Below, piece after piece: positions 41,476 to 52,306 of a stretch of 64,000 bases of DNA. The stretch comes from Clostridia bacterium (GTDB lineage Bacteria; Bacillota; Clostridia; Christensenellales; CAG-138). The position numbers were made by a program, and so were the translations under genes. Within the stretch, counting starts at the first letter, position 1. Each line of letters opens with the position of its first letter. The stretch is taken from assembly GCA_030526425.1 (NCBI GenBank), contig JAUNCT010000007.1:21660-85659 (forward strand), written 5' to 3'. The notes under the pieces are model-generated. The model was not told the DNA's origin, ran no database searches, and worked only from the letters and a program-made list of their open reading frames with translations.

Positions 41476-41589
41476 TTAGCCCTGCTTCTGCTTGTGCTTC
41501 GGGTTCTCGCAAATGATCATGATGCGGCCTTTGCGCTTGATGATCTTGCACTTTTCGCACATGGGTTTCACGCTGGGTCTGACTTTCAT
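41476..41589 (-). CDS. rpmJ: 50S ribosomal protein L36
   Basis: A 37-residue zinc-binding protein. It reads [15 protein letters not shown]..., with the cysteines in CEKC and the later Cys/His in [10 protein letters not shown], and ends in TAA. The start ATG 41589 has an AAAGGAG site. It lies between infA and rpsM as expected. Confidence 0.96.
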   Translation of the reverse strand: MKVRPSVKPMCEKCKIIKRKGRIMIICENPKHKQKQG

Positions 41590-41611
41590 TGTCGTTCTCC
41601 TTTCCTGTGTC

Positions 41612-41830
41612 TCAGTTCTTTCCGCGCCACGTGATGCGGCCGCGGGTCAGATCGTAAGGGGAAAGCTCCACCGTGACCTTGTCACCGGGGAGAATACGGA
41701 TGAAGTTCATCCGAAGCTTTCCCGATATCGTTGCAAGTATCGTATGACCGTTCTGAAGCTTCACCTCGAACATCGCGTTCGGATGCGCTTCGGAAACGAC
41801 GCCTTCAACTTCAATGACGCCCTCTTTCAA
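41612..41830 (-). CDS. infA: Translation initiation factor IF-1
   Basis: A 72-residue S1/OB-fold protein that occupies the ribosomal A site during initiation. [21 protein letters not shown] and the TRGRITWR end are characteristic. Confidence 0.98.
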   Translation of the reverse strand: MKEGVIEVEGVVSEAHPNAMFEVKLQNGHTILATISGKLRMNFIRILPGDKVTVELSPYDLTRGRITWRGKN

Positions 41831-41847
41831 GTGTTTCCTCCTGATGT

Positions 41848-42126
41848 TTACTCTGAGGTTTCACAACGGAACGCCTCGATCGCCTTGCGGACATCGCTGT
41901 CCTGCGGGATCTTTCCGGCATTCAGCTGCGCTGCGATTTCCTGTGCCTTTTCCGGCAACACACGCAGGTGCTTCAGCTTCTTTTTCTTCGGTCGGTCGAC
42001 CTTTCGGGTCTCACCGTCCGATAAGGTTACGTGGTTATCGTCGACGATTCCGGTAATGAGAAAAGTCCTTCCTCTGTCGCGCCCCTGTTTGGACACTGCC
42101 AAACGGCCGATGCATTCATGTTCCAA
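41848..42126 (-). CDS. KOW-domain RNA-binding protein
   Basis: A 92-residue protein with an N-terminal KOW motif ([21 protein letters not shown]) and a basic [14 protein letters not shown] stretch. The frame is open further upstream, but TTG 42126, eight bases after GAGGAGGG, gives a sensible N-terminus ([12 protein letters not shown]), so a TTG start is proposed. It sits between map and infA, where Clostridia often have a KOW protein of unknown role, possibly in ribosome assembly. Confidence 0.78.
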   Translation of the reverse strand: MEHECIGRLAVSKQGRDRGRTFLITGIVDDNHVTLSDGETRKVDRPKKKKLKHLRVLPEKAQEIAAQLNAGKIPQDSDVRKAIEAFRCETSE

Positions 42127-42130
42127 GGTC

Positions 42131-42886
42131 TCAGCCCTCCTCGTGGAGTGTGAGCAAGCGCGGCTCACCGTCGGTAATGACGAGTGTGTTCTCGTAGTGG
42201 GCGCTGGGCTTGTCGTCCTGCGTCACGATCGTCCATCCGTCGGACAGCTGCCACACTTTTTCCGTGCCCAGGTTGATCATCGGTTCCACCGCGATGCACA
42301 TGCCCTTTTCCAGGCGGACACCGCGACCCGGACGACCGTAATTCGGCACATCGGGTTCTTCGTGCATCTCTCTGCCGATGCCGTGGCCGATCAGCTCGCG
42401 AACGACGCCGTAGCCATGGCTTTCCGCATAGGATTGGATCGCGTGACCGATATCGCCGATGCGGTATCCGACCTTTGCGAACTTGATGCCTTCAAAGAAA
42501 CATTCCTTGGTGACTTTGACGAGCTCTTTCACCTCGTCGGGTACGTTTCCGATAAGAAACGTTCTTGCCGCGTCTCCGTGGAATCCGTTGATATACGCAC
42601 CCACATCGACAGAGATGATGTCGCCGTCCTTCAGCTTATAGCTTCCGGGGATCCCGTGGACGACCTGCTCGTTTACAGAGGTGCAGATGCTCTTGGGATA
42701 ACCGCTGTAGTTGAGGAAGGAAGGAACCGCACCGCGCGAGCGGATGAACCGTTCGGCCTCGCGGTCGAGCTCTTCCGTGGTCACGCCGGGGCGAACCAGC
42801 GTGCTCATCAGGTTCAGCGTTTCCTCTACGATCCTTCCGGCAACATCCATCTTTTCGATATCCGCTGCTGATTTGATCGTGATCAT
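42131..42886 (-). CDS. map: Type I methionine aminopeptidase
   Basis: A 251-residue metalloprotease that removes the N-terminal Met of nascent proteins. The metal ligands fall in SVDVGAYINGFHGDAARTF (two Asp), ELIGHGIGREMHEEP (His) and the two Glu near IAVEPMINLG and AHYENTLVITDG. It overlaps the adk stop by 4 bp. Confidence 0.97.
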   Translation of the reverse strand: MITIKSAADIEKMDVAGRIVEETLNLMSTLVRPGVTTEELDREAERFIRSRGAVPSFLNYSGYPKSICTSVNEQVVHGIPGSYKLKDGDIISVDVGAYINGFHGDAARTFLIGNVPDEVKELVKVTKECFFEGIKFAKVGYRIGDIGHAIQSYAESHGYGVVRELIGHGIGREMHEEPDVPNYGRPGRGVRLEKGMCIAVEPMINLGTEKVWQLSDGWTIVTQDDKPSAHYENTLVITDGEPRLLTLHEEG

Positions 42887-43500
42887 CTGATTGCCTTTCT
42901 GATTTGTTCCGTTACTTCATCGATTCCGAGATCGCCGTTCACGATCCTGAGCAAGCCCTCTTTCCGGTAATACTCCGTCAGGGGTCTTGTCAGCCGTTCG
43001 TAAACCGTCAGACGATTCTGCACGGTCTCGGCAGTGTCATCATCGCGCTGGCAGAGCTTCTCACCGCACTTTTCACAGGTATCCCCCGCATAGGTGCTGA
43101 TATGGTAAGCCATGCCGCAGTTGGGACAGACTCTTCGGCCGGTGATGCGTTCGAGCAAACGGTCGAACGGAACGTCGATATCGATAACGGCATCGATGTC
43201 GGCGATCTCTTTCAACGCGTCCGCCTGGGCAACCGTCCGCGGGAAGCCGTCGAACAGGAATCCGTTCGCACAGTCCGGTTCGAGGATCCGGTCTTTGACC
43301 ATTTCGATGATGATCTCGTCGGGCACAAACTCGCCTTTCTCAATGAGATCCTTCGCGAGCAGCCCCGCTTCGGTGCCCTTGCGTATTTCGGTGCGCAGCA
43401 TATCGCCCGACGAGATGTGGGCGATATGCTCGCTTTCCGCGATACGCTCGGCCTGAGTCCCTTTGCCCGCACCGGGCGGGCCGAGAAAAACAAGCTTCAT
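42883..43500 (-). CDS. adk: Adenylate kinase, zinc-LID form
   Basis: A 205-residue enzyme that interconverts ATP + AMP and 2 ADP. P-loop GPPGAGKGT (residues 7-15), AMP-binding SSGDMLR, and FLFDGFPRT. The LID has CPNC...CEKC, a zinc site common in Gram-positive adenylate kinases. The frame runs upstream to 43584 but ATG 43500 is the standard start, just after secY. Confidence 0.97.
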   Translation of the reverse strand: MKLVFLGPPGAGKGTQAERIAESEHIAHISSGDMLRTEIRKGTEAGLLAKDLIEKGEFVPDEIIIEMVKDRILEPDCANGFLFDGFPRTVAQADALKEIADIDAVIDIDVPFDRLLERITGRRVCPNCGMAYHISTYAGDTCEKCGEKLCQRDDDTAETVQNRLTVYERLTRPLTEYYRKEGLLRIVNGDLGIDEVTEQIRKAIR

Positions 43501-43513
43501 AGCGTTACCCTCT

Positions 43514-44776
43514 TCAGTTGAGGAATCCTTTATAGTGCCGCATGAGCATCTGGCTCTCGAGCTGTTCGGTGGACTCGATCGCAACGCTGACCATGATCAG
43601 GATGCTGGTCGCGCCGAACGCGGTCATCTGACCGAGAGAACGCAGAACGAGGGTGGGCAGGATGGCGATGACCGCCAGGAACAGGGAACCGAACAGCGTC
43701 AGACGGCTGCTGATTCTCGCAAGATACTCACCGGTAGGCTTGCCGGGGCGGATGCCCAGGATAAAGCCGCCGTTCTGCTGCAGGTTCTTCGACATCTCCA
43801 CCGGGTTGAAGGTGATGGCGCTGTAGAAGTAACCGAATGCAACGATCAGCAATGCGTAAACCACAAAGTAAACGACACTCGTGGAACCGAGGTACTTCGT
43901 ATAGAAAGAGTAGAATCCGCTCTTCGGCCAGAACTGGGCGATCATGCCCGGGAACTGGATGAGCGTCATCGCAAAGATCAGGGGGAGAACGCCGTTGGCG
44001 TTTGCCTTGATCGGGAGGTAGGTGCTCTGACCGCCGTACATCTTACGGCCGACAACGCGCTTCGCATAAGTGATCGGAATGCGGCGCTCTGCACGGTCGA
44101 CATAGACGACAAGGGTGATCATCGCGAAGACCAGCACGAGAACGAGCACGAACGCCCACCATGCCATCGTGCCCGTCACGAGACCCTGTACCCAACCGAT
44201 GACGGTCGCGGGCACGCGGCTCACGATGGAAGCGAAGATCAGCATGGAGATGCCGTTGCCAATGCCGACTTCGGTGATGCGCTCACCGAGCCACATCAGC
44301 AGCGCGGTACCGCCGGTCGCGCAGATCGCGATGACGACGAGCGCAAGACCGTAGGGAAGCGTGCTGGTAACGTAGGTTCTGCCAAGACCCATGAAGATAC
44401 CGATGGACTGGACGAATGCCAAACCGATACCGGTATAACGGGTGATGCGTTCGATCTTCTCGCGACCGTCATCCTGCTTGGAGAGGTTCTCCAAAGCGGG
44501 GATGGCGATGGTCAGCAGCTGCAGGATAATGCTCGCGGTGATGTACGGCGAGATACCCATTGCAAACAGCGTGAACTGGGAGAAGGAGCTACCGGTCAGA
44601 AGATCGAGGAAGCCGAGGATGTCGTAGCTCTGGACAGCCTGGGAAAGAAGTTCGACGTTTACGCCCGGAATCGGGATAAAGCAGCCGAGCCGGTAGATGA
44701 CGATGAGCAACAGCGTCATCAGGATCTTTTTGCGGATATCCTTGATCTTGAATGCGTTGATAAACGTCTTGAACAT
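43514..44776 (-). CDS. secY: Protein translocase channel subunit SecY
   Basis: A 420-residue, ten-helix membrane channel for Sec-dependent export. It starts with FKIKDIRKKILMTLLLIVIYRLG and includes the plug-region block SSFSQFTLFAMGISPYITASI and the cytoplasmic loop GIRPGKPTGEYL. It overlaps rplO by one base. Confidence 0.97.
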   Translation of the reverse strand: MFKTFINAFKIKDIRKKILMTLLLIVIYRLGCFIPIPGVNVELLSQAVQSYDILGFLDLLTGSSFSQFTLFAMGISPYITASIILQLLTIAIPALENLSKQDDGREKIERITRYTGIGLAFVQSIGIFMGLGRTYVTSTLPYGLALVVIAICATGGTALLMWLGERITEVGIGNGISMLIFASIVSRVPATVIGWVQGLVTGTMAWWAFVLVLVLVFAMITLVVYVDRAERRIPITYAKRVVGRKMYGGQSTYLPIKANANGVLPLIFAMTLIQFPGMIAQFWPKSGFYSFYTKYLGSTSVVYFVVYALLIVAFGYFYSAITFNPVEMSKNLQQNGGFILGIRPGKPTGEYLARISSRLTLFGSLFLAVIAILPTLVLRSLGQMTAFGATSILIMVSVAIESTEQLESQMLMRHYKGFLN

Positions 44777-45219
44777 TAGCCTTCAACCTCAACGGTGCCG
44801 CCTGCCGCCTTGATCGCCTCATCGGCGGTCTTGGTGAACTTCGCAGCTTTGACATGGAGCTTCTTCGTCAGCTCGCCGCCGCCGAGGACCTTCAGGCCGT
44901 CCTTCTCGATTTTGGAGATGACGCCCTGCTCCTTCAGGAATGCTGCGGTGATAACGGTACCGTCCTCGAATTTCTCGAGGGCAGAGATGTTGACCGTGGT
45001 GTAGACGGAACCCCAGATGTTGGTGAAGCCGATCTTCGGGAGACGGCGTGCCAGAGGCATCTGACCGCCTTCAAAGCCGTTCTTTTTGGTTCCGCTGCGG
45101 GCCTTCTGACCCTTGTGACCCTTCGTGGAGGTCTTGCCCATGCCGGAACCGGTACCGCGACCGATGCGGCGAGCTTCTTTGACGGAACCGGGAGCGGGCT
45201 GTAATTCATGCAATTTCAT
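44776..45219 (-). CDS. rplO: 50S ribosomal protein L15
   Basis: A 147-residue protein. [41 protein letters not shown] is represented by its start [10 protein letters not shown] and [11 protein letters not shown]; the C-terminal part is L18e-like. Confidence 0.97.
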   Translation of the reverse strand: MKLHELQPAPGSVKEARRIGRGTGSGMGKTSTKGHKGQKARSGTKKNGFEGGQMPLARRLPKIGFTNIWGSVYTTVNISALEKFEDGTVITAAFLKEQGVISKIEKDGLKVLGGGELTKKLHVKAAKFTKTADEAIKAAGGTVEVEG

Positions 45220-45234
45220 GTTCCGTTCCTCCGA

Positions 45235-45417
45235 TTAAAGTTCTTCTACCTTGACAAGGTGACGCACTTTGAACAGCATGCCGCGGATGCAGGCATTGTC
45301 GGGCTGCTCGACGGTGCTGTTGGTCTTCTTGAGACCGAGCGCCACGATGGTGGCCTTCTGATCCTTCAGAGCGCCGATGGTGCTCTTGACGAGGGTGATC
45401 TTCAGTTTCTTTTCCAT
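45235..45417 (-). CDS. rpmD: 50S ribosomal protein L30
   Basis: A 60-residue protein; [19 protein letters not shown] and [19 protein letters not shown] are family blocks. Confidence 0.97.
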   Translation of the reverse strand: MEKKLKITLVKSTIGALKDQKATIVALGLKKTNSTVEQPDNACIRGMLFKVRHLVKVEEL

Positions 45418-45431
45418 TGTCGAACCCCTCC

Positions 45432-45941
45432 TCAGCCAAGGATCTCTTCCACGGTCTTGCCGCGGAGTTTGGCAACCTGCTCAACCGTGCGCAGCTGGGA
45501 AAGACCATCGAGGGTCGCCTTCACGCAGTTGCTGGGGTTGTTGGAGCCGTAGGACTTGGTGCGGATATCACGGATACCGACCATCTCGAGGACCGCACGG
45601 GCGGGACCGCCCGCGATAACACCGGTACCTTCTTCAGCGGGGAGCATGCGGACATGACCCTTGCCGAACTTGCCTTCGACCTGATGCGGGATCGTGGTGC
45701 CGACGATCGGGACCTCGATCATGTGGCGCTTCGCGTCTTCGACGCCCTTGCGTACAGCTTCGGGAATTTCAACGGCCTTGCCGAGACCAACGCCGACTTT
45801 GCCGTTTTCATTACCGACGACCATGAGTGCCGTGAAGCGGAAGTTCTTACCGCCCTTAACGACCTTGGCGACACGGTTGATCGCAACCAGACGCTCTTTG
45901 AACTCAGAGGGTTCTTTCTCGAATTTTCTGTTATTCTGCAT
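45432..45941 (-). CDS. rpsE: 30S ribosomal protein S5
   Basis: A 169-residue protein at the mRNA entry channel, important for decoding fidelity. [23 protein letters not shown] and the C-terminal [16 protein letters not shown] are typical. Confidence 0.98.
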   Translation of the reverse strand: MQNNRKFEKEPSEFKERLVAINRVAKVVKGGKNFRFTALMVVGNENGKVGVGLGKAVEIPEAVRKGVEDAKRHMIEVPIVGTTIPHQVEGKFGKGHVRMLPAEEGTGVIAGGPARAVLEMVGIRDIRTKSYGSNNPSNCVKATLDGLSQLRTVEQVAKLRGKTVEEILG

Positions 45942-45953
45942 TGCGATTCCTCC

Positions 45954-46322
45954 TTAGAACTCCAGGCCGGCCTTGCGGGCGCCTTCTGCGAGGGCCGCTA
46001 CACGGCCGGTGTAGAGATAGCCGCCACGGTCGAAAACGACCGCTTTTACGCCGGCTTCGACTGCGCGCTTGCCGATGATCTCACCGACGAGCTGAGCAGC
46101 TTCGGTCTTGGACTTGCCTTCGAGCTGAGCCTTGACTTCGGGATCCAGCGTGGAACAAGCGACCAGGGTGTTGCCGACTTCGTCGTTGATGACCTGCGCG
46201 TAGATGTTGCAGGTGCTGCGATAAACGTTGAGACGCGGACGATCGGCGGTGCCGGCGAAATAGCCGCGCTGACGATCGTGGCGAGCCTTGCGGATAGCGT
46301 TCTTATCGATCTTAGAAAACAT
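45954..46322 (-). CDS. rplR: 50S ribosomal protein L18
   Basis: A 122-residue 5S rRNA-binding protein. [20 protein letters not shown] and [20 protein letters not shown] are diagnostic. Confidence 0.98.
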   Translation of the reverse strand: MFSKIDKNAIRKARHDRQRGYFAGTADRPRLNVYRSTCNIYAQVINDEVGNTLVACSTLDPEVKAQLEGKSKTEAAQLVGEIIGKRAVEAGVKAVVFDRGGYLYTGRVAALAEGARKAGLEF

Positions 46323-46343
46323 CTTTCGTCACTCCTTCCCGAA

Positions 46344-46883
46344 TTATTTACCGGTCTTGCCCTCTTTGCGGCGGACGACTTCGCCCTCATAGCGGACACC
46401 CTTGCCCTTGTAGGGCTCGGGGCTGCGGACCGCGCGGATCTCGGCAGCGACCTGGCCGACCTTCTGCTTGTCGATACCGCTGACGACGATCTTCGTCGGG
46501 GCGGGAGCTTCAAACTTGATGTCAGCGGTCTGCTCGAACTCAACGGGGTGAGAATAACCGAGGTTCAGAACCAGCTTGTTGCCCTGCATCTGGGCACGAT
46601 AACCGACGCCGACGATCTCGAGGTTCTTGGTGAACCCGGTCGTGGTGCCGACGACCATATTGTTGATCAGGGTACGGGTGAGACCGTGAAGCGCACGATG
46701 CTGCTTGGAATCAGAGGGGCGCTTGACGGTGAGCTTGCCGTCTTCCTGTTCGATGATCATTTCCTTGGAAAGCTGCTGGGTCAGTTCGCCCTTGGGGCCC
46801 TTGACCGTAACAACGTTTCCCTCATTGACCGTAATTGTCACTCCGGCAGGAATGCTGACCGGAAGTTTTCCGATACGAGACAT
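46344..46883 (-). CDS. rplF: 50S ribosomal protein L6
   Basis: A 179-residue protein near the factor-binding site. [19 protein letters not shown] at the start and [23 protein letters not shown] at the end are characteristic (the latter shortened here to its key part [11 protein letters not shown]). Confidence 0.98.
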   Translation of the reverse strand: MSRIGKLPVSIPAGVTITVNEGNVVTVKGPKGELTQQLSKEMIIEQEDGKLTVKRPSDSKQHRALHGLTRTLINNMVVGTTTGFTKNLEIVGVGYRAQMQGNKLVLNLGYSHPVEFEQTADIKFEAPAPTKIVVSGIDKQKVGQVAAEIRAVRSPEPYKGKGVRYEGEVVRRKEGKTGK

Positions 46884-46924
46884 TTTGGTTACTCCTTATA
46901 TATGAAATGGTTTGGTATTATGCC

Positions 46925-47317
46925 TTACCAGACATAAGCGATGACTTCGCCGCCAACGCCGAGCTTCCGGGCTTCCTTGTCGGTCATGATGCCGCGGGAA
47001 GTGGAAATGATGGCGATGCCGAGACCACCGAGGACCTTCGGTACCTCGTCCTTGCGGGCGTAAACGCGCAGGCCGGGACGGGAGATACGCTTGAGGCCGA
47101 CGATGACGCGCTGCTTGTTCGCGCCGTACTTGAGGACGATGTGGATCGTCTTCTCAACACCGTTCTCCACGATCTCGTAGGACTTGATGTAGCCCTCCTT
47201 GACGAGGATGTCCGCAATCGCGGTCTTGACGGTATTGCAAGGTACATCAACCGTCTCGTGCTTCGCGACAAGCGCGTTGCGGATCCGGGTGAGCATATCT
47301 GCGATAGTATCAGTCAT
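46925..47317 (-). CDS. rpsH: 30S ribosomal protein S8
   Basis: A 130-residue central-domain protein that binds 16S helix 21 and represses the spc operon in E. coli. [15 protein letters not shown] and [21 protein letters not shown] are typical. Confidence 0.98.
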   Translation of the reverse strand: MTDTIADMLTRIRNALVAKHETVDVPCNTVKTAIADILVKEGYIKSYEIVENGVEKTIHIVLKYGANKQRVIVGLKRISRPGLRVYARKDEVPKVLGGLGIAIISTSRGIMTDKEARKLGVGGEVIAYVW

Positions 47318-47332
47318 TTTCGTTTCCTCCTA

Positions 47333-47518
47333 TTACCAGCTTGCCTTGCGCACGCCGGGGATCTCACCCTTGTACGCCAGTTCGCGGAAGCAGATGCGGC
47401 AGATACCGTACTTGGACAGAACGGAGTGCGGACGGCCGCAGATGCGGCAGCGGGTGTACGCACGGGTGCTGTACTTCGGGGTACGCTGCTGCTTGAGTTT
47501 CATACTGGTCTTTGCCAT
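47333..47518 (-). CDS. rpsN: 30S ribosomal protein S14, type Z (zinc)
   Basis: A 61-residue short S14 with four zinc cysteines (CRIC...CRIC). The zinc form is typical of Firmicutes. Ends in [11 protein letters not shown]. Confidence 0.97.
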   Translation of the reverse strand: MAKTSMKLKQQRTPKYSTRAYTRCRICGRPHSVLSKYGICRICFRELAYKGEIPGVRKASW

Positions 47519-47533
47519 GATTCGATCCTCCTA

Positions 47534-48118
47534 TTACGCCTGAACGAAGGGCATACCCAGCTGCTTGAGCAGCTCCTTGCACTCTTCATCCGTGTTTGCG
47601 CTGGTGACGAACACGATGTTCATACCGCGCACCTTCTCGACATCATCGTAGTTGATCTCGGGGAAGATCAGCTGCTCCTTCAGACCCATGGCGTAGTTGC
47701 CGCGGCCGTCGAAGGACTTGTCGGACACGCCGCGGAAGTCGCGGACGCGGGGCAGGACGATGTTCATCAGCTTGTCGGCGAAGTAGTACATACGATCGCC
47801 GCGCAGGGTGACCTTCGCACCGACGCTCATGCCTTCGCGGACTTTGAAGTTCGCGACGGACTTCTTCGCCTTGGTGACGACCGCCTTCTGGCCGGCGATG
47901 GTGCTGAGTTCCTTGGCTGCCGCTTCGATACCCTTCGGGTTGTCCTTATCGGCGCCGAGACCCATGTTGATGATGATCTTCTCGAGACGCGGGATCTGCA
48001 TCACGTTCTCGTAATTGAACTTCTCCTTCAGTGCGGGAGCGACCTCGTTCTTGTAGAGGACCTTCAGGCGGGGCATTTCATCGAATGCTGCCATCTGAGC
48101 TTGTTCTTTCTTAGCCAT
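47534..48118 (-). CDS. rplE: 50S ribosomal protein L5
   Basis: A 194-residue 5S rRNA-binding protein at the central protuberance. [16 protein letters not shown] and [21 protein letters not shown] are diagnostic. A short N-terminal extension precedes the common start. Confidence 0.98.
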   Translation of the reverse strand: MAKKEQAQMAAFDEMPRLKVLYKNEVAPALKEKFNYENVMQIPRLEKIIINMGLGADKDNPKGIEAAAKELSTIAGQKAVVTKAKKSVANFKVREGMSVGAKVTLRGDRMYYFADKLMNIVLPRVRDFRGVSDKSFDGRGNYAMGLKEQLIFPEINYDDVEKVRGMNIVFVTSANTDEECKELLKQLGMPFVQA

Positions 48119-48140
48119 TGGTTGTTCCTCCTCCCTTCAC

Positions 48141-48482
48141 TCAGTCGATCTTCGCGCCGCACTCTTTGCAGTAACGGACGCTCTTCATCTTCTTCTGGCC
48201 CAAGATCTCGACCTCTTCGATCTTATGAGCGATACGGGTCGGCTTCGAGCACTTGGGGCACACGAGCTTCACGTTGGAAACGTGGATGGTGCCTTCCTTC
48301 TCAATACGGCCGCCGGATTCACCCTGACGGCGGGGCTTGACATGCTTGGTGATCATGTTGGCGCCGGCAACAACGACGCGCTCCTTCTCGGGCATGGCCT
48401 CAAGGATCTTGCCCTGCTTGCCCTTGTCCTTGCCGGTGATGACCACAACGGTGTCGCCCTTTTTGACATTCAGTTTGTTCAT
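48141..48482 (-). CDS. rplX: 50S ribosomal protein L24
   Basis: A 113-residue KOW protein that starts 50S assembly (VKKGDTVVVITGKDKGKQGKI). The C-terminal part has CPKC...CKEC, a zinc-ribbon-like pair seen in many Gram-positive L24 proteins. Confidence 0.97.
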   Translation of the reverse strand: MNKLNVKKGDTVVVITGKDKGKQGKILEAMPEKERVVVAGANMITKHVKPRRQGESGGRIEKEGTIHVSNVKLVCPKCSKPTRIAHKIEEVEILGQKKMKSVRYCKECGAKID

Positions 48483-48495
48483 GTCACGTTCCTCC

Positions 48496-48864
48496 TTACA
48501 GAACTTCCGGGGCGAGAGAGACGATCTTCATGTAATCCTTCTCGCGGAGCTCACGCGCGACGGGCCCGAAGATACGGGTGCCGCGGGGCTGCTTCTTGTC
48601 GTCGATGATGACGGCGGCGTTGTCATCGAAACGGATGACGGAACCGTCGTTGCGCTGCAGGCCGCTCACGCTGCGAACGACAACTGCCTTGACGACATCC
48701 TTCTTCTTGACGTTTCCGCCGGGGGTGGCGGTTTTGACGGAGGCAACGATGACATCACCGATGTTCGCGCTCTTGACCTTGGAGCCGCCGAGCACGCGGA
48801 TGCACATGATTTCCTTCGCGCCGCTGTTATCCGCGACTTTCAGTCTGGTTTGCGGTTGAATCAT
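48496..48864 (-). CDS. rplN: 50S ribosomal protein L14
   Basis: A 122-residue protein; [18 protein letters not shown] and [21 protein letters not shown] are standard. Confidence 0.98.
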   Translation of the reverse strand: MIQPQTRLKVADNSGAKEIMCIRVLGGSKVKSANIGDVIVASVKTATPGGNVKKKDVVKAVVVRSVSGLQRNDGSVIRFDDNAAVIIDDKKQPRGTRIFGPVARELREKDYMKIVSLAPEVL

Positions 48865-48882
48865 ATCTTTTGTCCTCCTGCC

Positions 48883-49143
48883 TTACTTCGCCTTTTCGAT
48901 GATCTCGACCAGGCGCCATCTCTTATCCTTGGAAATGGGGCGGGTCTCCATGATTTTCACGAAATCACCGATGCCGCACTCATTGTTCTCATCGTGTACC
49001 TTGAACTTGCGGGTACGGTTGACCATCTTGCCGTAGAGGGGATGGCGGACCTTCGTCTTGATCGCGACGACGACGGTCTTGTCCATCTTGTCGCTGACAA
49101 CGACGCCCGTACGGGTTTTACGATAACCTCTTACGATTTCCAT
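48883..49143 (-). CDS. rpsQ: 30S ribosomal protein S17
   Basis: An 86-residue OB-fold protein; [20 protein letters not shown] and the C-terminal [20 protein letters not shown] are typical. Confidence 0.97.
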   Translation of the reverse strand: MEIVRGYRKTRTGVVVSDKMDKTVVVAIKTKVRHPLYGKMVNRTRKFKVHDENNECGIGDFVKIMETRPISKDKRWRLVEIIEKAK

Positions 49144-49162
49144 CTATTTGTCCTCCTTTTGC

Positions 49163-49363
49163 TCACTCGGCAGCCTTCAGCTCGTTCTGACGGATGATCG
49201 TCTTCACACGGGCGATATCCTTCTTGCACTCGCTGATGCGCTGGGGGTTGTTGAGCTGACCGGTGGCAGCCTGGAAACGAAGGTTGAACAGCTCGGTCTT
49301 GAGCTCCTTCTCACGCGCGATCAGCGCGTCCTGATTCAGTTCACGGAACTTATTCGCCTTCAT
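49163..49363 (-). CDS. rpmC: 50S ribosomal protein L29
   Basis: A 66-residue helical protein at the tunnel exit. [20 protein letters not shown] is diagnostic. It overlaps rplP by 4 bp. Confidence 0.97.
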   Translation of the reverse strand: MKANKFRELNQDALIAREKELKTELFNLRFQAATGQLNNPQRISECKKDIARVKTIIRQNELKAAE

Positions 49364-49788
49364 TTGGTTTCACCACTTTCTACATCTTTCTTGACGATCT
49401 TGCAGCGGACGGGCAGCTTGTGCATCGCAAGACGGAGTGCCTCGCGGGCGATCGCCTCATCCACACCGCCGACCTCAAAGAGGACGCGGCCCGGCTTGAC
49501 GACTGCGACCCAGTATTCCGGAGAACCTTTACCGGAACCCATTCGGGTTTCAGCGGGCTTCTCGGTGATGGGCTTGTCGGGGAAGATCTTGGTCCAGACC
49601 TGACCGCCACGCTTCATGTAACGGGTCATGGCAACACGCGCTGCCTCGATCTGGTTGCTGGTGATCCACGAGGGATCCATGGAAACGAGGCCGAATTCAC
49701 CGTAAGTGATGGTGTTTCCGCGAAGAGCTTTGCCCTTCATGCGGCCGCGGAAGACGCGACGACGCTTGACTCTCTTAGGCATCAACAT
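49360..49788 (-). CDS. rplP: 50S ribosomal protein L16
   Basis: A 142-residue protein near the A-site tRNA. It begins [19 protein letters not shown] and includes [23 protein letters not shown] 49788 is preferred over 49782 because MLMPKR is the usual start. Confidence 0.98.
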   Translation of the reverse strand: MLMPKRVKRRRVFRGRMKGKALRGNTITYGEFGLVSMDPSWITSNQIEAARVAMTRYMKRGGQVWTKIFPDKPITEKPAETRMGSGKGSPEYWVAVVKPGRVLFEVGGVDEAIAREALRLAMHKLPVRCKIVKKDVESGETK

Positions 49789-49791
49789 GGC

Positions 49792-50451
49792 TTATCTGCC
49801 TCCTTCCTGATTATTGCGCTTGCCGAGGACCTCACCCTTGTAGATCCAAACCTTGCAGCCGATGCGGCCGTAGGTGGTGTGAGCTTCGGCGAAGCCGTAG
49901 TGGATATCCGCACGCATGGTCTGAAGCGGGATGGAACCATCGTGATAACCTTCGGTTCTCGCGATTTCCGCACCGCCGAGACGACCGGCGCACTGGAGCT
50001 TGATTCCCTTGACGGAATTCTTCTGCATGGAGCGGCCCATGGCCTGCTTCATCGCGCGGCGGAAGCTGATGCGCTTCTCGAGCTGCGCTGCGATGTTCTC
50101 CGCAACGAGCTGCGCATCGGTATCCGCATCGCGGATCTCCATGATGTTGACATTGACGTCGACCTTGAGCTCCTTCTTGACGGAGTTCTTGATGTCTTCG
50201 ATGCCTGCGCCGCCCTTGCCGATGAGCAGACCCGGACGAGCGGTGTAGATGCTCATGGTGACCTTACCGGCCGCACGGTCGATCTCGATGTGGGAGATCG
50301 AAGCAGCGTAGTACTTCTTCTTAACGAACTCGCGGATCTTGTGATCCTCAACGAGGTAGTTGGCAAAGTCCTTCTTGGAGGCATACCAACGGGCGTTCCA
50401 GTCGCGGATTACGCCGACGCGGAAGCCATTCGGATTAACTTTCTGACCCAT
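49792..50451 (-). CDS. rpsC: 30S ribosomal protein S3
   Basis: A 219-residue protein with a KH domain ([17 protein letters not shown]) at the mRNA entry site. The C-terminal [21 protein letters not shown] is standard. Confidence 0.98.
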   Translation of the reverse strand: MGQKVNPNGFRVGVIRDWNARWYASKKDFANYLVEDHKIREFVKKKYYAASISHIEIDRAAGKVTMSIYTARPGLLIGKGGAGIEDIKNSVKKELKVDVNVNIMEIRDADTDAQLVAENIAAQLEKRISFRRAMKQAMGRSMQKNSVKGIKLQCAGRLGGAEIARTEGYHDGSIPLQTMRADIHYGFAEAHTTYGRIGCKVWIYKGEVLGKRNNQEGGR

Positions 50452-50463
50452 AACTCTTCCTCC

Positions 50464-50853
50464 TTACTTTGCCTGCTGATCGAGCACGATGGTGATGTGG
50501 CTCGTGCGCTTGCGGATGCGGCTCGCGCGGCCCTGCGCACGGGGACGGAAACGCATGAGCGTCGGTCCCTGGTTCGCATAAACCTCAGCGACATAGAGAT
50601 CTTCACGGTTCATGTCGAGGTTGTTCTCGGCATTGGCGATCGCACTCTTGAGCAGCTTCATGACGGGCTCGGTAGCCGCCTTGGGGGTGTACTCGAGAAT
50701 CGCCAGGGCCTCCCGGACGGACTTGCCGCGGATCAGATCGATGACGATCTTGACCTTGCGGGAGGAGATGCGTACGTAACGCGCGATCGCGTGCGGGCGC
50801 TTTTCTGCATTCTCACGGCGCTTGGCCGCTTTTTCTCTCATTCTGGTTGCCAT
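50464..50853 (-). CDS. rplV: 50S ribosomal protein L22
   Basis: A 129-residue tunnel protein. [20 protein letters not shown] and [20 protein letters not shown] are typical. The first 20 residues are an extra basic segment. Confidence 0.97.
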   Translation of the reverse strand: MATRMREKAAKRRENAEKRPHAIARYVRISSRKVKIVIDLIRGKSVREALAILEYTPKAATEPVMKLLKSAIANAENNLDMNREDLYVAEVYANQGPTLMRFRPRAQGRASRIRKRTSHITIVLDQQAK

Positions 50854-50864
50854 TGTGTTTCTCC

Positions 50865-51146
50865 TTATCTGGCCGAAGAGGACTTCTCGGAACCCTTGTG
50901 TCCTCTGAACGTACGGGTGGGCGCGAACTCACCGAGCTTGTGACCGACCATTTCGTCGGTGACGTAAACCGGCACATGCTTGCGGCCGTCGTGTACGGCG
51001 ATCGTGTGGCCGACCATCTGGGGGAAGATGGTGGAGGAACGGGACCAGGTCTTGACGACGGTCTTCTTGCCGCTCTCATTCATTGCGTCGATACGCGCCA
51101 GAAGACGCGCTTCAACAAACGGACCTTTTTTAACAGATCTGCTCAT
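50865..51146 (-). CDS. rpsS: 30S ribosomal protein S19
   Basis: A 93-residue head protein; [16 protein letters not shown] and [17 protein letters not shown] are diagnostic. Confidence 0.98.
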   Translation of the reverse strand: MSRSVKKGPFVEARLLARIDAMNESGKKTVVKTWSRSSTIFPQMVGHTIAVHDGRKHVPVYVTDEMVGHKLGEFAPTRTFRGHKGSEKSSSAR

Positions 51147-51163
51147 TTCTATGACTCCTTCCC

Positions 51164-51994
51164 TTACTTACCGGCACGACGTACGATGTACTTGTTGCTC
51201 TTGTTCTTCTTCTTGCGGGTCTTGTAACCGAGAGCGGGCTTGCCCCACGGGGTGACAGGACCGGGACGACCGATCGGGCTCTTGCCCTCACCACCGCCGT
51301 GCGGGTGGTCGCAGGGGTTCATGACGGAACCGCGGACCGTCGGACGGATGCCCATGTGACGGGTACGGCCTGCTTTACCGATCTGGATGTTCGCGTAATC
51401 GAGGTTGCCGACCTGACCGATCGTCGCCTTGGCGCCGAGGGGGATCAGACGGACTTCGCCGCTGGGAAGACGGACCTGAGCGTACTTGCCTTCCTTCGCC
51501 ATCAGCTGCGCGGCGTTGCCGGCGGAGCGGACGAGCTGAGCACCCTTGCCGACGCGGAGCTCCACGCAGTGGATCATGGTGCCGATCGGGATGGAAGAGA
51601 GGGGAAGCGCGTTACCGACTTTGATATCGGCCTTCTCGCCGGAAACGACGGTATCGCCGACCTTCAGGCCGTAGGGCGCGATGATGTAGCGCTTTTCGCC
51701 ATCCGCGTAGTTGAGCAGAGCGATGTTCGCGCTGCGGTTCGGGTCGTACTCGATGGTGGCGACCTTCGCGGGGATGTCGTCCTTGTTGCGCTTGAAGTCG
51801 ATCACACGGTACTTACGGCGCTCGCCGCCGCCCTGGTGACGGACGGTGATCTTACCGGTGAAGTTTCTGCCGCCCTTACCGCGGAGATCCTCGGTGAGGG
51901 ACTTCTGGGGCTTGGTGCAGGTGATCTCTTCGAAAGCGGAGACCGTCATGCCACGCTGACCCGGCGTAGTCGGGTTGATCTTTCTGATTGCCAT
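51164..51994 (-). CDS. rplB: 50S ribosomal protein L2
   Basis: A 276-residue core protein needed for the peptidyl transferase centre. [21 protein letters not shown] and [21 protein letters not shown] are conserved. Confidence 0.98.
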   Translation of the reverse strand: MAIRKINPTTPGQRGMTVSAFEEITCTKPQKSLTEDLRGKGGRNFTGKITVRHQGGGERRKYRVIDFKRNKDDIPAKVATIEYDPNRSANIALLNYADGEKRYIIAPYGLKVGDTVVSGEKADIKVGNALPLSSIPIGTMIHCVELRVGKGAQLVRSAGNAAQLMAKEGKYAQVRLPSGEVRLIPLGAKATIGQVGNLDYANIQIGKAGRTRHMGIRPTVRGSVMNPCDHPHGGGEGKSPIGRPGPVTPWGKPALGYKTRKKKNKSNKYIVRRAGK

Positions 51995-52006
51995 ACGGTT
52001 GCCTCC

Positions 52007-52306
52007 TTACTGGGAAATGCTGTCGAAGAACTCGATGCCCTTGCTGTCCTTCGTCAGCTTGACAAATGCTTTCTTGGTGGAAGCACGGCGGCCCTGGTGG
52101 GCACCCTGGCGCTTCATTTTGCCAAGAGAGTTGATCGTGTTCACGCTCTCGACTTTGACGCCGAAGATCTCTTCGACCGCCTGGCGGATCTCGATCTTGT
52201 TCGCGTTCTTATCCACGATGAACGTGTAGGTCTTGCCGGGGAGAGCATCGTAGCTCTTTTCGGTCAGGACCGGCTGCTTGATGATATCGTATGCGTTTTT
52301 CATCAA
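52007..52306 (-). CDS. rplW: 50S ribosomal protein L23
   Basis: A 99-residue tunnel-exit protein and docking site for trigger factor and SRP. QPVLTEKSYDALPGKTYTFIV is typical. It overlaps rplD by 4 bp. Confidence 0.97.
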   Translation of the reverse strand: MMKNAYDIIKQPVLTEKSYDALPGKTYTFIVDKNANKIEIRQAVEEIFGVKVESVNTINSLGKMKRQGAHQGRRASTKKAFVKLTKDSKGIEFFDSISQ